In this document: piece after piece, positions 12,246 to 24,145 of the stretch
How the letters are laid out: each line of letters begins with the position of its first letter
Position numbering within the stretch: the first letter of the stretch is position 1
NCBI GenBank assembly: GCA_963556195.1
Contig: OY744521.1
Location: forward strand, 135,142,527-135,206,526
Origin: Sepiola atlantica
Taxonomy: Eukaryota; Mollusca; Cephalopoda; Sepiida; Sepiolidae
Length of the DNA stretch: 64,000 bases
Direction: 5' to 3'
The notes under the pieces: model-generated
What the model was told of the DNA's origin: nothing
The model's database searches: none
The model's input: only the letters and a program-made list of their open reading frames with translations
Translations under genes and position numbers: made by a program

Positions 12246-14526
12246 CGTTTATATTGTTGAGATGATTAACACTTTCACTTCGTCCACTTTTGATGCCAGA
12301 AAGTGGAAATTATGCCAATTACGCTTTGGGCTCGATAGGCCTTCTATAACCTAATGACTTGTATCGTGAACGACTCTTCAGATTTCTTGACTTTCATGCC
12401 GGTACTTATTGCAATGGCTTACAGTAACCGGCGAGATTCTTAAAGGGTGGGTAGAGAGATGAAGAGTGACAGGTATTCGCCGTAAGAAGAGAACTTTTAA
12501 AAATGTAGATGATTCTTCAGAGAATGTAAGAGAGTATCCAATGTTGCGAACTGATGGTTGCTCTAATAGTCCCACTGAATAAAAGTGCGATAAATATGGT
12601 GTAAAAAGAGGAGTAGAGTGATGTAATAATAATTGAGCCGGATTATATGATCGGCAAGCAGAGTTTAAATCTATATTTAATATTTATAACGTTTGCTTAT
12701 AAGCAAATAATATTTTGAAGGAAATAGATCTCCTCTTACATCACTAAACTATAGTGAAAATTACAGTTGATCTTTAAATACGACCTCCATCTGACTGGTA
12801 ACAGAATAGTTTCCTCCAAAAGTATGCCTATGTAATGGTTTTTGATATGCCGATAACACAGAAGCGGTGCAACTGAATGGCAATACACCAATGAAAAACA
12901 AGCCATTGGTTTCTGTTCAATTTTATTTGTAGAGCAGTTGCGCCTTCATTTTGATCATTTTATTTTGCTCAGATAGTCACAATGTACAAATTCAACAACA
13001 AATGCAAGGGCGACAACCAACTTATTGAATTTATTTGAGTTACTTCCCTTATTAACCAAAGATAAATGTCAGAAAATTCTTATAAATATAAGTTTATAAA
13101 AATGTTCTGACATTTATCTATGTACCGAGAGATATTTAAAAAAAAAAAATTTTTAGTGTTTAGGGCTAGATAGAAATAAAATATATATGCATCCAATGAA
13201 ACTAAATAAATTAAATTAGTTCATTTTAGAGCTTATATGAGAGGTATAGTGAATGTTAATTAACCAATCGCCATCTTGAACTAAGTGATTTAAGAAGAAT
13301 TTTATGATGGACAGGACATCAATGGAAAGGAATTAGTAATTAATCAGTCAGCATTACAATTTAATCCATAGCGTACAAGAGAATTGACATAACAGTTGAC
13401 CAGGACGCAAAAAGACAAGGCAGATACGATATAGGGATGACCTGCGCAATTCCAGTTTCTTATAGAAAAGGTTCAGTCTGCGATTCTCAGAAGGTAACCG
13501 AATACGACAAAAGAGACCTGATGAAACCCGGTGAATACAACGACCGAAACGTTGTGAACATAACACCTAGATTACGACAAAAATCTGAAACATTCAAATT
13601 TAAAATATGATATTATGTTTATAACTAAAAAAAAACTATCGCTGTAAAAACGGGCCAGGTATTGTTTCGATGTCAAAATATGATTACAATAATCCCATTG
13701 TTGCGCGAAATAAACATGATGCATTACAAAATCAGTTGAATACACTCTGAAGCAGATTCTCTAGAATCTTTCAGCTTGCCGATCGCAAATGATAACAAAA
13801 CCTTAGCACCCAACGTGTTCCCAATTCTATGCATACAGTTCATTAAGGTTGTCATAGTTTTACATTTTAGCTGATTTCTATATTTAATATATTACACAAT
13901 ATATACATATAATAACGATACTATACTTCATCTTTTCTGTCATCGGCTAGTAAAAGTTAAATTATTTAGGACTGCAGCAATTTAAATATTTCTCCCAATC
14001 AAGACCCTTTCCACGCTATAATATTGAAAATTATATAATGCAGTAATTTTTCATGTGTCCTGTGATTGGATGAAAAGCAAACAATCACAGGCCACCTCTG
14101 TCGAACACACGTGAACGGGGTTTCCAACGCATCCGCCTCTTTCCTTCCTTGGCTACTGACCGAATAAGATGCAAACTTCTGTGTCTGAGCAACTACCCCA
14201 TGCCTGTACCAGCTGGCATGTATTTATGTGTGTATTTTACGCACGTGAGCGACGCCGAATCCCCATATTCAAAAGTACTTTGAATACACGTTTTTCTACT
14301 AACAGCAAATGGACCAAGAGAGAAGTTACCAGACCAAACTCTAGTAAAGTCCGCAAAAGTACCACCTGTTTTGGAAGCAACATTTTTCTTCTTTTATATA
14401 AAACCTCTAAAAGTTCACCGCTGTTTTGTACTCTTTCTTGTCAAGTTACATTTTCAGCCTAATTTTTCCTATACAGCGGACCGAAATTTCGTCCTTCATT
14501 TGAACAGGAAAAATCCTATAATAACA

Positions 14527-14749
14527 TGTCGAAAGACAATACCTGTTGGAAGTGATTCATTGTGTCTAATTTATTAAAGGCAATTTGCTATTTTACCCAA
14601 AAGAAGGGCTGAATTTTATTAAAACTAACCTTGTGTCTAATTTGATCGACCAGAAAGCATACAGCTGAAATCCAGCTATGGGTAAAATAGCAAATCGTAT
14701 TTAGTAAATCGTACACAATGAATCGTTTTCAACATGAATCGTTTTCGGC
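14527..14749. mobile_element. Foldback/MITE-like element
   Basis: GTGATTCATTGTGTCTAATT and AATTTGCTATTTTACCC at 14551-14599 are inverted at 14680-14730 as GGGTAAAATAGCAAATCG and GTACACAATGAATCG. Related single arms occur at 24190-24220 and 28500-28530. Confidence 0.6.
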
Positions 14750-15315
14750 ATATAATAGCGTGAAAAGTGTTCTTCTCTTCGTCGTTTCCCCATCAACTTA
14801 TGGTGAAATAGTCATTAGTTTTTGTTTTTTTTTTGATTATTGTATATGCAGCACGATAAACCTGAACATAGTCCATGATACTCCACGAATTGTAGAAGTT
14901 ACGTCTCCCGGTAGTTACATTTCTGACTATCTGGAAGCCATGTTGTTCTCAGAAGCAGATCATCAGTGTTGATAAGTGCAACTTGAAATCCTGCTATCCG
15001 TAGAATAGCAGGATTTGTGATCATGGTTTACTCCTCTAGATCCGCCGTATTCTGTCTATCCATGCATATTAACAGGATAAGCTCAGGAAGGATGTGGCTC
15101 ATCACCACGCACGGAATGTGCAGAGGCTATATTTTGTGCATCATGAAGGCCAGTCATGGATACCCCTGGAGGCCAACTCGGAAAGGAATCCCTACCCTCT
15201 GTAAACCCTTTATGCCATTTTCTTCAAAACAAAACTAAATGTAAACTTGTTTTAGATACAAGATCAAATGACGATATTTAATAAGAATCTATGGTTTGCT
15301 TTCATTTCTTTTTAG

Positions 15316-15506
15316 GTCCCAACAGTGACTTGTTTTACGAGATCACAGGCGGTAACAAAATGGGCCACTTTAAGATGAATGAAAACACCGGGATTATTTT
15401 TACGAACAATTCCCTTGACAGAGAAAAACAGCCTTTCTACAAACTCACCGTGGCAGCTACAGATACAGGGACTCCACTTTGGCGCCGACATTCTGCTATC
15501 ACAAAG
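15316..15506 (+). CDS. Cadherin exon A (internal exon, partial EC repeat n)
   Basis: This is an internal exon of a large calcium-dependent adhesion protein of the cadherin superfamily, acting outside the cell. A polypyrimidine tract ending in TTTTTAG precedes it and AAAG|GTAAGA follows it. It enters in phase 1 (two bases complete a Gly codon) and leaves in phase 0. Its 63 full codons hold the back two thirds of an EC repeat: PNSDLFYEITGG at 1-12, the family LDRE motif at 33-36, and the ATDTG strand at 47-51. There is an N-glycosylation sequon (NNS) at 30-32. The repeat ends in exon B, where the linker motif lies. The expected first part of the repeat, with the DxD calcium ligands, must be in an upstream exon outside the window, because I found no partner exon in 1-15315. 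The assignment to a cadherin is firm; the subfamily is not settled. Confidence 0.9.
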
Positions 15507-16313
15507 GTAAGATCTTGGGAGAGATTTGAAAGAGGAAAGCAAATTAAAAATGTCAAGAAGTTCGTGGAGTATATTTACCGTATTTAGCGCCCTCTTTACA
15601 ATAAAACGTCTGAAGAACGCTCAAAGCAAAGATAGATTTACACATCGGAAGACCTTTTTTGACACATGCATCTCTTGTCGATTATAAAGTCGTATTAGGC
15701 GGGAAATACGGTAGGAAAAATTAATGACGTTGCTATTTTCTTTTTAATTGCAGCATTGACTTTACTACTGATCAACTTGCTAATCAATTCTCGGCCGTCG
15801 TTCTAATGAATAAATTATTTATTTTCGGAATTTTACGATTATCTTTCTAATATCTGCTCTAAGCGCCCTTTTGAAAATCTATCAGAGAAGTGATTTTATT
15901 TTTGATTAAGAAAACTCTTCAGATCCTGCAGTTAGCTGAAGGTGCTGCATCTTCTAAATGTGAGAATTTCTATCGCCAAGTAAAAAATTTCGATTTGCTT
16001 TGCGAAAAAAAAATGCCTTTGAAGGTTCACTTGCCCGGAAAAAAAACATTTAAAACAAATAATAATGTATGCCATTTATGGCTTTAATTGGAAAATAACC
16101 CTCTCTCTCTCATGCGTGTGTGTATAAGATATATATAGTTTTTTTGTTGTTTTTTTTCAGATAATTAGAAAAGTGCGTGTAGATTCTGCTTATGTGAGAT
16201 CGTTATGAATCTGCTAAGGGGGACGATGCATATTACATTTTAGATTATATAATTATATTCATTATCCAATTTATTAAATCTGGAGGCATCAATTTAGGAA
16301 TATCAATGTCTAT

Positions 16314-16314
16314 T

Positions 16315-16387
<73 letters not shown>
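16314..16387. repeat. (AC)n-(AT)n microsatellite
   Basis: A short AC run passes into about 30 AT units. Confidence 0.95.
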
Positions 16388-16388
<1 letters not shown>

Positions 16389-16663
16389 CAAAATACTCAA
16401 AAGTAATAGAGGTGAAAATTACGAATCACTAATTTTAACCAATGCGTGCACTTTTTCTAAAATAATTTATGCATTTAAAGTGCTGTATTGCAGAACTCCC
16501 CCCGTGGCATTGTATATATTCTTCCGACGTACATTCAAACTCTTACATTAAAATATAACCTTGGTTATAATGTGTCACTAAGCGACAGGATGGCTACATT
16601 ATATAAAAAGCACTCTTTTTGAAGTATATACTCTCTATTAGCGTCAGGATACTCTATCTACTT

Positions 16664-16735
16664 ATATTAAGCGACGTTGGGCCTTGTTAATACTACATGA
16701 ATGATCATTTGGGATTACCAGGTGCTGTCTGTGGA
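16664..16735 (+). repeat. 5S-rRNA-like sequence, copy B, truncated
   Basis: Starting at TTAAGCGACGTTGGGCCTTG it continues with TGATCATTTGGGATTACCAG and GTGCTGTCTGTGG. The first third of the 5S sequence is missing. Confidence 0.55.
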
Positions 16736-17208
16736 AGGTCCTTCCTGCAAAATTAATGAAATCAATATTGCAGACTGACAATAAATATTGAGTCAGTTTG
16801 ATTACATATTAAATCCGAATGGAAATCTCAGTTAAATATCAAATTATATGTAACTACAAATGTGCAAATATCAAACGTCATATACTCGTTTAACTAGAAG
16901 GAAAAATGTATATCTTCTAATACTCTTTATCCTTTTAGACTGCGACATTTTTTAAAATATGTGTCCCAATACAGAGTCCCCCCTTTTTTGAAAGGGGTCT
17001 GGATTTCCCCACATTAAAAACAAACCTAGTGTCTAATTTTGTCTTCGTGGGGAGGCAATTAAATCAGGACTGGCGGCTCAATGTGCATACTCTAAAGAGC
17101 AGATAGTTATTAATAAAGAATAACAAAACTTAAAACATACCAGACTGAACAAGAGCAATTAAGGCCAGATTAAAAGTTATTGTCTTGTATGGGTTAAATT
17201 GTGTTCGT

Positions 17209-17255
<47 letters not shown>

Positions 17256-17258
<3 letters not shown>

Positions 17259-17612
17259 GGTGGGCAAAAAAACTTTTTTATTTATTGATTTAAAAAAAAA
17301 ATTTTTTTTTAGAATAAGTAAAGGTCCCCTTCCGAAGCAAGCATGAGCCGTATTAGCCCTAAGGAACGTACCCTCATTTAGAAAACATTATTTTTGCTTA
17401 AAAAACTCAAAACAGTGTAAAAAACAATACTTTAGTTTTTGTAAGTTTTAAGAAGTGTTTTTCGGCTAAAATTTGTTTTGTTTATTTCAAAAAATCTCGG
17501 AAGGGTCAGTCTACACACACATAAAGTTTGGTGAGTTTAACTTTTATTTTGTGGAAGTTATTCAAATTCAAGTTATTCAAATTTAAAGATAGGACCCTTA
17601 TTTTGGCCCACC

Positions 17613-17615
<3 letters not shown>
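17256..17615. mobile_element. TIR MITE (mariner-like ends), 360 bp
   Basis: The left end CAGGGTGGGCAAAAA and the right end TTTTGGCCCACCCTG are inverted repeats, flanked by TA on both sides as in Tc1/mariner elements. The interior has no open frame. It is nearly identical to 40924-41307 but lacks about 25 bases just inside the left end. It sits inside a (TA)n tract. Confidence 0.75.
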
Positions 17616-17647
<32 letters not shown>

Positions 17648-17730
17648 CATGGTAGATCCGAGTTGGGTGTACCTTTGTTGACAGAAATGTCTTCTGTTAG
17701 AGAGCTCACTGTAGGTACAGAGCAAAAATA

Positions 17731-17889
17731 GTTATTGAAACAACTCAAAACACCATGTGGCGTGATCATTTATGTCGTCTCCAACCAGGCTCCTCAGACT
17801 GAATACAATACGTCTGAGGAGCTTGGTTGGAGGTGAAATAAATTATCACGTCAGACTGACATTGTGTTTTGAGTTAGTTCAATTTTAAC
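17731..17889. mobile_element. Foldback element, arms about 75 bp
   Basis: The left arm (AACTCAAAACACCATGTGGC, then TCTCCAACCAGGCTCCTCAG) is the near complement of the right arm (CTGAGGAGCTTGGTTGGAGG ... TTGTGTTTTGAGTTAGTTCA), with a loop of about 9 bases. There is no coding frame. Confidence 0.7.
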
Positions 17890-17919
17890 TTATATATATT
17901 TAAGGAAACATTGTTAAAA

Positions 17920-18420
17920 ATAGCAGTATACTTCTGCTTAAGTATACTTTTTTCTTTTTTTTCTGTGTTAAAACCAAAAGCATTAATATATGTTCGATAT
18001 GTATCACAAACATTTTCGATTGTAGGTTCCTGCGGTTTAAAAAGATAGAAACTTTACATATGAAACTAGTAACAGAATATTAAAATGATTAAGGTAATAT
18101 AATTTTTACCATGCGACGTTAATTATGACCTCGTGGAATTCAAATTGTTGACGTCTTTCCTGCAATAGTGCGTGACCAATCTTTTGGCGTCTAACTGACT
18201 TCCTGTGCGCGTTTCTCTGCCATCTTTTGGAATTCTTTTACTTTCTCCAGCTTTTCTGTTCAATTTGCTTTTGTCACCGGAAGATGATTCGACAAAAAAC
18301 TCGAAAACGTTCGTGATACATATGGAACATGCATTATTTTTTAAATTATTATTTTAACACAAAAATGTTTTTTTTAAATTATACTTAAACAGAAATATTA
18401 TGTTATTTAAAACGATGCTT
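17920..18420. mobile_element. Long-TIR non-autonomous element
   Basis: TATGTTCGATATGTATCACA and AACATTTTCG at 17990-18022 are inverted at 18300-18332 as CGAAAACGTTCGTGATACAT and ATGGAACATG. Matching continues outward through TTCTGCTTAAGTATAC and its complement GTATACTTAAACAGAA-type sequence. The arms reach about 100 bp. It ends about 100 bases before exon B. Confidence 0.55.
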
Positions 18421-18522
18421 ACTTAAATAAAAAAAATACTGCTTAAAAAAACACTATATATATATATATTCTATATGTTAGTGGGTATGTGTATTAAATC
18501 TGTTCTCATCTTAATTTCACAG

Positions 18523-18983
18523 ATAATGGTTATTGTGAACGATGTCAACGACTGTGCACCAAGATTTACAACGCCATCAGACATCTGGGTGGATGAAAAT
18601 GCCCCCATCGGTGCCATCGTTTACAATATAACGGCTATCGATGCAGACGATATCGGCCCCAATCAGGACGTAACGTATTCGATCCTGTCAGACTTTGAAC
18701 CATTTTCTATCAGCCCCAATAACGGAAGTCTGAAGATGCTCTCCATACTGGACAGAGAACAACAAGACACGTACCAACTGACTATCAAAGCACAGGACAA
18801 GGGGATTCCACCAAAGAGTTCAATACTGCAGGTTACTGTCCATGTGAGAGACCAGAATGATAACGATCCAGTGTTTCATCCTAAGCAATACCAAGCCAAC
18901 ATCAGTGAAAGTACCAGTGTCGGTACCATCCTACTGCAGGTCACTGCCACTGATGCTGATATTGGTGTCAATGGAATGATCAG
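18523..18983 (+). CDS. Cadherin exon B (end of EC n, all of EC n+1, start of EC n+2)
   Basis: The exon follows TTTCACAG and ends CAG|GTAAGT; it enters in phase 0 and leaves in phase 2. Of its 153 full codons, 1-15 finish the previous repeat with DVNDCAPRF. EC n+1 follows, with DEN at 24-26, DAD at 40-42, LDRE at 76-79, KAQDKG near 89-94 and the calcium linker DQNDNDPVF at 110-118. EC n+2 starts at about 119 and runs to GVNGMIR at the splice site. Sequons are NIT at 35-37 and NIS at 126-128. The linker reads DVNDC where the family has DVNDN, putting a cysteine at a calcium-linker position. That residue usually binds calcium through its backbone oxygen, so the site may still work. The splice to exon A gives SAITK|IMVIVNDVND, an ordinary cadherin G strand, which supports the joining. 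Confidence 0.95.
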
Positions 18984-19324
18984 GTAAGTCTGAAATTATT
19001 TGCTTGTAATAATTCTCAACGATTTGTAGCGACTATGGAAATGATCACAGCAATCGTTTACCTGATTAGCAGAAAGATAAGATAAATTTTAGACTAAACA
19101 TTTATCAATGAATAAAAAAAAGAAACAGTAAAACTCTTAAAGGCCTTTTTGTTTGACCCTCTTCGTAAGAGAAACGTCTGAATTGATAATGAAAACTAAG
19201 TAAACGTTGATTGAGGATAAAAGTGGACATTTTATGTTGGCGATATAAAATGAGAAAGTAAGTGGGGAAAGAAAAATGAATTGCTTTTAAATCGTGAAAA
19301 ATCTCCAATTTCTGCTTCGACTGT

Positions 19325-19372
<48 letters not shown>

Positions 19373-19498
19373 ATTTACAACCTGATAAGTAAAAGTTATT
19401 GACTTAATTACTTTTCTACATTAATTCTTATTATTATAAATCCAACAACCCCACCTTTAAATAACGTTTTCCACATTTCTTTGTTTTCTTTCGTGTAG
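18984..19498 (+). other. Intron B/C of the cadherin gene (515 bp)
   Basis: A short intron from GTAAGT to GTGTAG with one (TA)n tract at 19332-19368. It is otherwise plain AT-rich sequence without a recognised repeat. Confidence 0.93.
19332..19368. repeat. (TA)n microsatellite in intron B/C
   Basis: About 18 TA units. Confidence 0.95.
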
Positions 19499-19947
19499 GT
19501 ATTTCATAATAGAAGGCGATGACAACCAAGATCTCAGTATGGACCAGAGTAGCGGTATCCTGCGCGTCCAGAAGAATTTGGATTACGAGCGAAAGAAGTC
19601 GTACCATGTGATCGTCCAGTGTGAAGACGGAGGTGCCAAGCCGCGCTATGACACAGCTGCCGTATACATCTCGATAGTCGATGTCAACGACAACGCGCCC
19701 GTGTTTGTCGACTCTCCTTACCTGGCTTACGTACAGGAGAACATGGCAAAGTTTCCCGTGCACGTTGTGCAGCTGTCGGCCCGTGACGATGATTCGTACG
19801 CCTTCAGCCGGATTAGTTACGCCATTCGAGATGGCAACAGGAAAATATTTAACATAAATTCGACCACGGGGGAAGTTTATGCCAAACAAAAATTGGATCG
19901 AGAAAGAGAGAATAATTACAGACTCACCGTTATTGCCACGGACTCTG
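19499..19947 (+). CDS. Cadherin exon C (rest of EC n+2, most of EC n+3)
   Basis: The acceptor is TTTCGTGTAG and the donor is CTCTG|GTAAGT; phase 2 in, phase 1 out. The split Arg codon from exon B restores IR|YFI. Of the 149 full codons, 1-69 finish EC n+2 and end in DVNDNAPVF (61-69). Its LDRE motif is altered to LDYE (27-30), keeping the calcium-binding Glu. EC n+3 begins near 70, with QEN at 79-81, RDDD at 95-98, LDRE at 132-135 and ATDS at 146-149. A sequon (NST) lies at 120-122. The coding stretch is GC-richer than its surroundings and has no stop codon between the splice sites. Only a 515-bp intron separates it from exon B, the shortest intron here. Confidence 0.95.
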
Positions 19948-20266
19948 GTAAGTTTAGTTCGTATCTTATTATTGTATTTTGTGTCTGTTTGGTATGATGC
20001 ATCTTGGCGAGCAGATAGATACACACAAAAACGTTTTGCCATTACAAATTACAACTATTTAAATCAAGTCTTTACTCTGCTTACACAAAATACATATGTT
20101 GTAAACAATACGAAACTATAGTTTCTTTGGCAACCGTTTCCTTCCGTTTCCTTTGCAAATGTTGTTTCCCAACTTTCCTAAAACTTTTATAATTAGGTTG
20201 AACAAAAAAACAGTTGGCGTTTTGTTTACATTGCAATAATGACTGCATGTAAAACAGACGTTAAAC

Positions 20267-20267
20267 C

Positions 20268-20311
<44 letters not shown>

Positions 20312-20383
20312 CGATGATGATGATGATGACGATGACGATGACGACGACGACGACGACGACGACGACGATACGACGACGACGAC
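20267..20383. repeat. (GAT)n-(GAC)n trinucleotide repeat
   Basis: GAT units change through mixed GAT/GAC to a pure CpG-rich GAC run. Poly-Met, poly-Thr and poly-His frames here are artefacts. Confidence 0.95.
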
Positions 20384-20429
20384 GGGTCTGCTGCTGTTCG
20401 TTTGAATATATACTGAACTAAAATAATTC

Positions 20430-20830
20430 CAGTCCCAGGACGGGATAAAGTAATTCCCGAAGAAAAGTTTTGCACCACTTTTATGTCATCGTACGAAGAT
20501 TAAAATCAAGACATAATGATCAAATTCAATACAAATCTGATATATTCATATTTCTTTTAAATATGAGGTTGTGCACATATTAGGCTTCTTGAAAACACCC
20601 TGAAATTCAGAGAATATTTATTAACTGATGTCTAATACCTATTGTTAGAATTTCACAAAAATCGAACGTATCCAGACTTTCGCGAAGGGCTTCCGCCCTT
20701 TTTCACCCCTTTGCATGAAACTAAATATGGCCCATATTTTTACCCCATGCACCTATAAGTTGTGTTCCAAAATTCATAATAATCAGTTTATTAGTTTAGG
20801 AATAAATCTTTTATTTACAAATATTTAAAA
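20430..20830 (+). repeat. Interspersed repeat family Q, copy 2
   Basis: It has the same block order as 5580-6030, then adds a 3' block with AAAATTCATAATAATCAG and TTAGTTTAGGAA. That last block recurs at 33590-33640. Confidence 0.5.
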
Positions 20831-21693
20831 ATATACCTAAGTTTATAAAGATAGATTACCCCCTTAATGTTACACGCAAACGAATAGTTATTTATACAAA
20901 TAGATATTGAAACACACACAACGCGTTTTATTAAAGCTTGTTTACAGTATCTTATCACTGTCGAAATGAACGCTGAAATGGACTTCATTCTCAATACTAT
21001 AATTAATACACATTATAAACGTGCAAGTTTTATTATATACTTGACCACCGTGACCGGTTGGGTAAATATTTGTGATATTCCCTCTCTTTCTTTGAAGTAT
21101 TACGTTATTCTGTCAATGGCCCTGTATTTACCTCATTACGCCTTTTGTGACGTCATCCAGTACGCACGGCGCTTTTTTTACGTCATCCGCTGTGCATGTA
21201 TACATATAAGAAAGACAGCAAGCAAAATAACAAGATCGGCTAAGTTCCAGATGTATTTTATTCTTCATAATTAGATCTATATACCCGGCATTACCCCGGA
21301 GTCTTTACTTTCATAGATATTTCTCTCACTTCCTCCATCCATTTTTCTTATGTTATTGCGAAAAAATGGTAAGACATTTCAAAAGATAAATCAATAATTG
21401 AATACATTTTGTTAAAAATTTTGTTTTGTCATGAAATCGCACAAGAACAGATATAATTTCGATTTGTGTTGTGACCATGTCGTTATTCTTACCAATTAAA
21501 TACGAGCAGAGCTACCTGGCGTTGCCCGGGGTAAAATTAAAAAGCTTCTATCACGTTACCCCTCTCTATCCGTCTACCTATTTTTCTCTCTTTTCCCCTT
21601 TCGCGTTTTCCCCCTCCCCCTGCTTACACCTTATTTCTCCTCCGCCCCTCCCATTCTTCTCTCTAGACATACACATACACTCAAACAACTCTC

Positions 21694-21697
<4 letters not shown>

Positions 21698-21736
<39 letters not shown>
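21698..21736. repeat. (TA)n microsatellite
   Basis: About 19 TA units. Confidence 0.95.
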
Positions 21737-21739
<3 letters not shown>

Positions 21740-23934
21740 CTCGATTAAGGAGTCGAAATAAGGGAATTAACTCCTTGATATAGCTGGAAAACCGACCCCC
21801 ACCCCTCTGACGAAATCTGAGAGAGTTTAGGGCTAACCAATGTTTTTTTTCTAAATCTTAGATGTTATTCATTCAGTGCAACGCTAATCAAGAATATACA
21901 AACTTTGTGAATCTTTTTGTAGTTTTTTTTTTACTTTTAGCCGGACACACACACATACAACTGCACTTTATATAATACTAGCGGAACCCGTCGCCCGGCG
22001 TTACACGGGAGAAAGTACTACCTATTGCATGAGGTCGAATAAAAAAAGAAACAGCCTATTATTTTTCTACCCCTCCACCGTGTTAACGAATATTTTAAAT
22101 TTAAAAAAAAATGAAAAAAGTGGTAGAGTAGAATGGGATCGAACGCTAAAACTGGCGATCATGAAACCTCTCTTAATACTGCGCCACGGTTTGGAGTTAA
22201 AAATACATGTGAAAATAAGCCAATTAAGCTAAGCTTCATTATTGGTATGCGTGTTATTTTAAGATTTAGCTTCTGCCGACCAAATGTAAAGTTCAACAAT
22301 GACACGGTTTAGGTCATTTATAGTTGATGAAATAAATGGATTTGGGCAGGTTTTCTATAATATGCGTGTTAAAGGTGTATGATTTTGAAAATGTGAATGT
22401 ATCGGGGTCTACGAGTATTTGGGCGCTTATTGAATTAAATAGGTAGTCGATCTGATCAAGAAATTGTAGCCGCCACGTTGAATGATTAAATGTTGCAGGA
22501 ACTGTGTTTGTTAATTTCGTTCGCTTAATTCCGGAAAGAATATAAATATAGAAGTCATAGGTAGAAATAGAAAAACGTAATCTGATATTCGCGGAAAATC
22601 ATCGGAGTGAACGGAAGCGGCCATTAAGTCTTTGCGTATTGCTTTATATTGTGTAGTAAATAAATACCAGGCAAATAATAAATAAGAACGAAGTCTTTTG
22701 TGAAAATTAAAGTGTTTTATTTGTTCCCGGTGTCGATGAGTAGAGTGACAGTACAGAATTGTTAGGGAGAAAAGTTTTTGCTACCACCTATATGGAGTTG
22801 GTTTGGCGGAGAGTCTTGGATGGTGGGCCAAAAGTAATATTTAGTGTTAGCTGGGAAAAATAATAAAAAATTTACTAAAACACGCTCGAGTGAATAAGTG
22901 TAATACAGTGGTGAGTTTAGTAGCCTGTGATGCATGTGGTTATTTTCCTATTCTCCGAGAAGGTACTGGGGAAAAATCGTCTTAACTCAATATATTAGAT
23001 ATGATTAATTATATAGAGGGGAAATTAGGTTTTGCACGTTTCAATATGTATTATCTCTAAGTATTATTTGACATTGTAGCTTACGCAATTGTCGTCTTAG
23101 ACGGACTCTTTTTTTTTCAAACAAACTGAAGCGAGATATATTTTGCTATTCCAAAAGAAACCTGCTGGAAATTAAAAGAAGACAAACTGGCTAGACAAAA
23201 TTAAATATCGATGTAGCAGATGTGATCCTGTTAAGGTCTGAAGTCTAAAATCAGGCTGACATAATTTTATGGAGTAGAAGAAAAGAAACGGCCTTTACTA
23301 AACTTGGGGGGGGGGGGCTAATTTACATAATTATAAAGTAGTTCTTTATAAATAATCGCATGGTATTGATTACTAATGTGTTTTATTTTCCATACATATG
23401 AACAACATGCTTGTGCAATAAATCAATGTTTTAGATTCAATAATGAAACCCAAATATTTGCGTCCGAAAAGCGCATATATTTTCTTTTCTTTGAAGCAAA
23501 TTATGCATCTTTACTTATATCCTATGAATGCGACTTAAGTCATGTCTATTTCTTCTGGGATATTATTCTTTAAGCAACGTTTACTATTAATCGCACGTTC
23601 GATACCTTCTATATTATGCGGTCGTTTCTTGTTTCCTGATTGCCTTCGCATTTGATACGGTCATCTTTTCTAATCGTTTCCTGACTCTCCAGAAATGTAG
23701 AGTGAGACACAAAAGCGTTTTTTTATGTAGGAGAAATTTAGCTTCCCTAAAAGGAGCACTCTTGCTTGGGATAAAAAATGTTTAAGTCTAAAAAGATTTG
23801 TCCTTCACTAACCAAGGACAGAAATGATGTGTCGTATGAGAATATACCGTTGCAGTTTAAGTCACGTTCAAATCTTACCGTTTCTTTACGTACTAATACC
23901 GTTTGGAAAGGTATAAACATAATACCCCTTCCCA

Positions 23935-24145
23935 CTTTTGTGGTGACATTAAATTACCAGAGTGGGTTGATATACCGTAAATAAAACATCGCCTATTGTG
24001 GCGTTATCAAGTGTGCAACCATGTTTCGACTCTATTAAACTAACCTTCTTTTGTATCCTTAAGGAGATGCGTGATTGACATATGGAACCTTACAGTGACT
24101 ATGAAATCAGCAAGCAGAGTGCAGAATTGTTAGGTATATTCCGTC
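23935..24145 (+). repeat. High-copy repeat family P, copy
   Basis: The core is GACATTAAATTACC followed by GGTTGATATACCGTAAATAA, then about 70 bases on GGAGATGCGTGATTGACATA and GACTATGAAATC. The same order recurs in several places in this window. It has no coding capacity. Confidence 0.5.

Larger units (their letters stand above)
15507..18522 (+). other. Intron A/B of the cadherin gene (3.0 kb)
   Basis: The intron runs from GTAAGA to TTTCACAG. It contains a truncated 5S-rRNA-like sequence, a 360-bp TIR MITE, two foldback elements and several (TA)n tracts. 15507-16300 holds nothing else I can identify. Confidence 0.9.

Noticed and set aside
19434..20042. 202-codon minus-strand open frame
   Set aside because: It lies antisense to cadherin exon C and its introns; the plus-strand exon explains the coding character fully.
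20116..20478. 120-codon minus-strand frame with poly-Arg and poly-His
   Set aside because: It is produced by the (GAT)n(GAC)n repeat.
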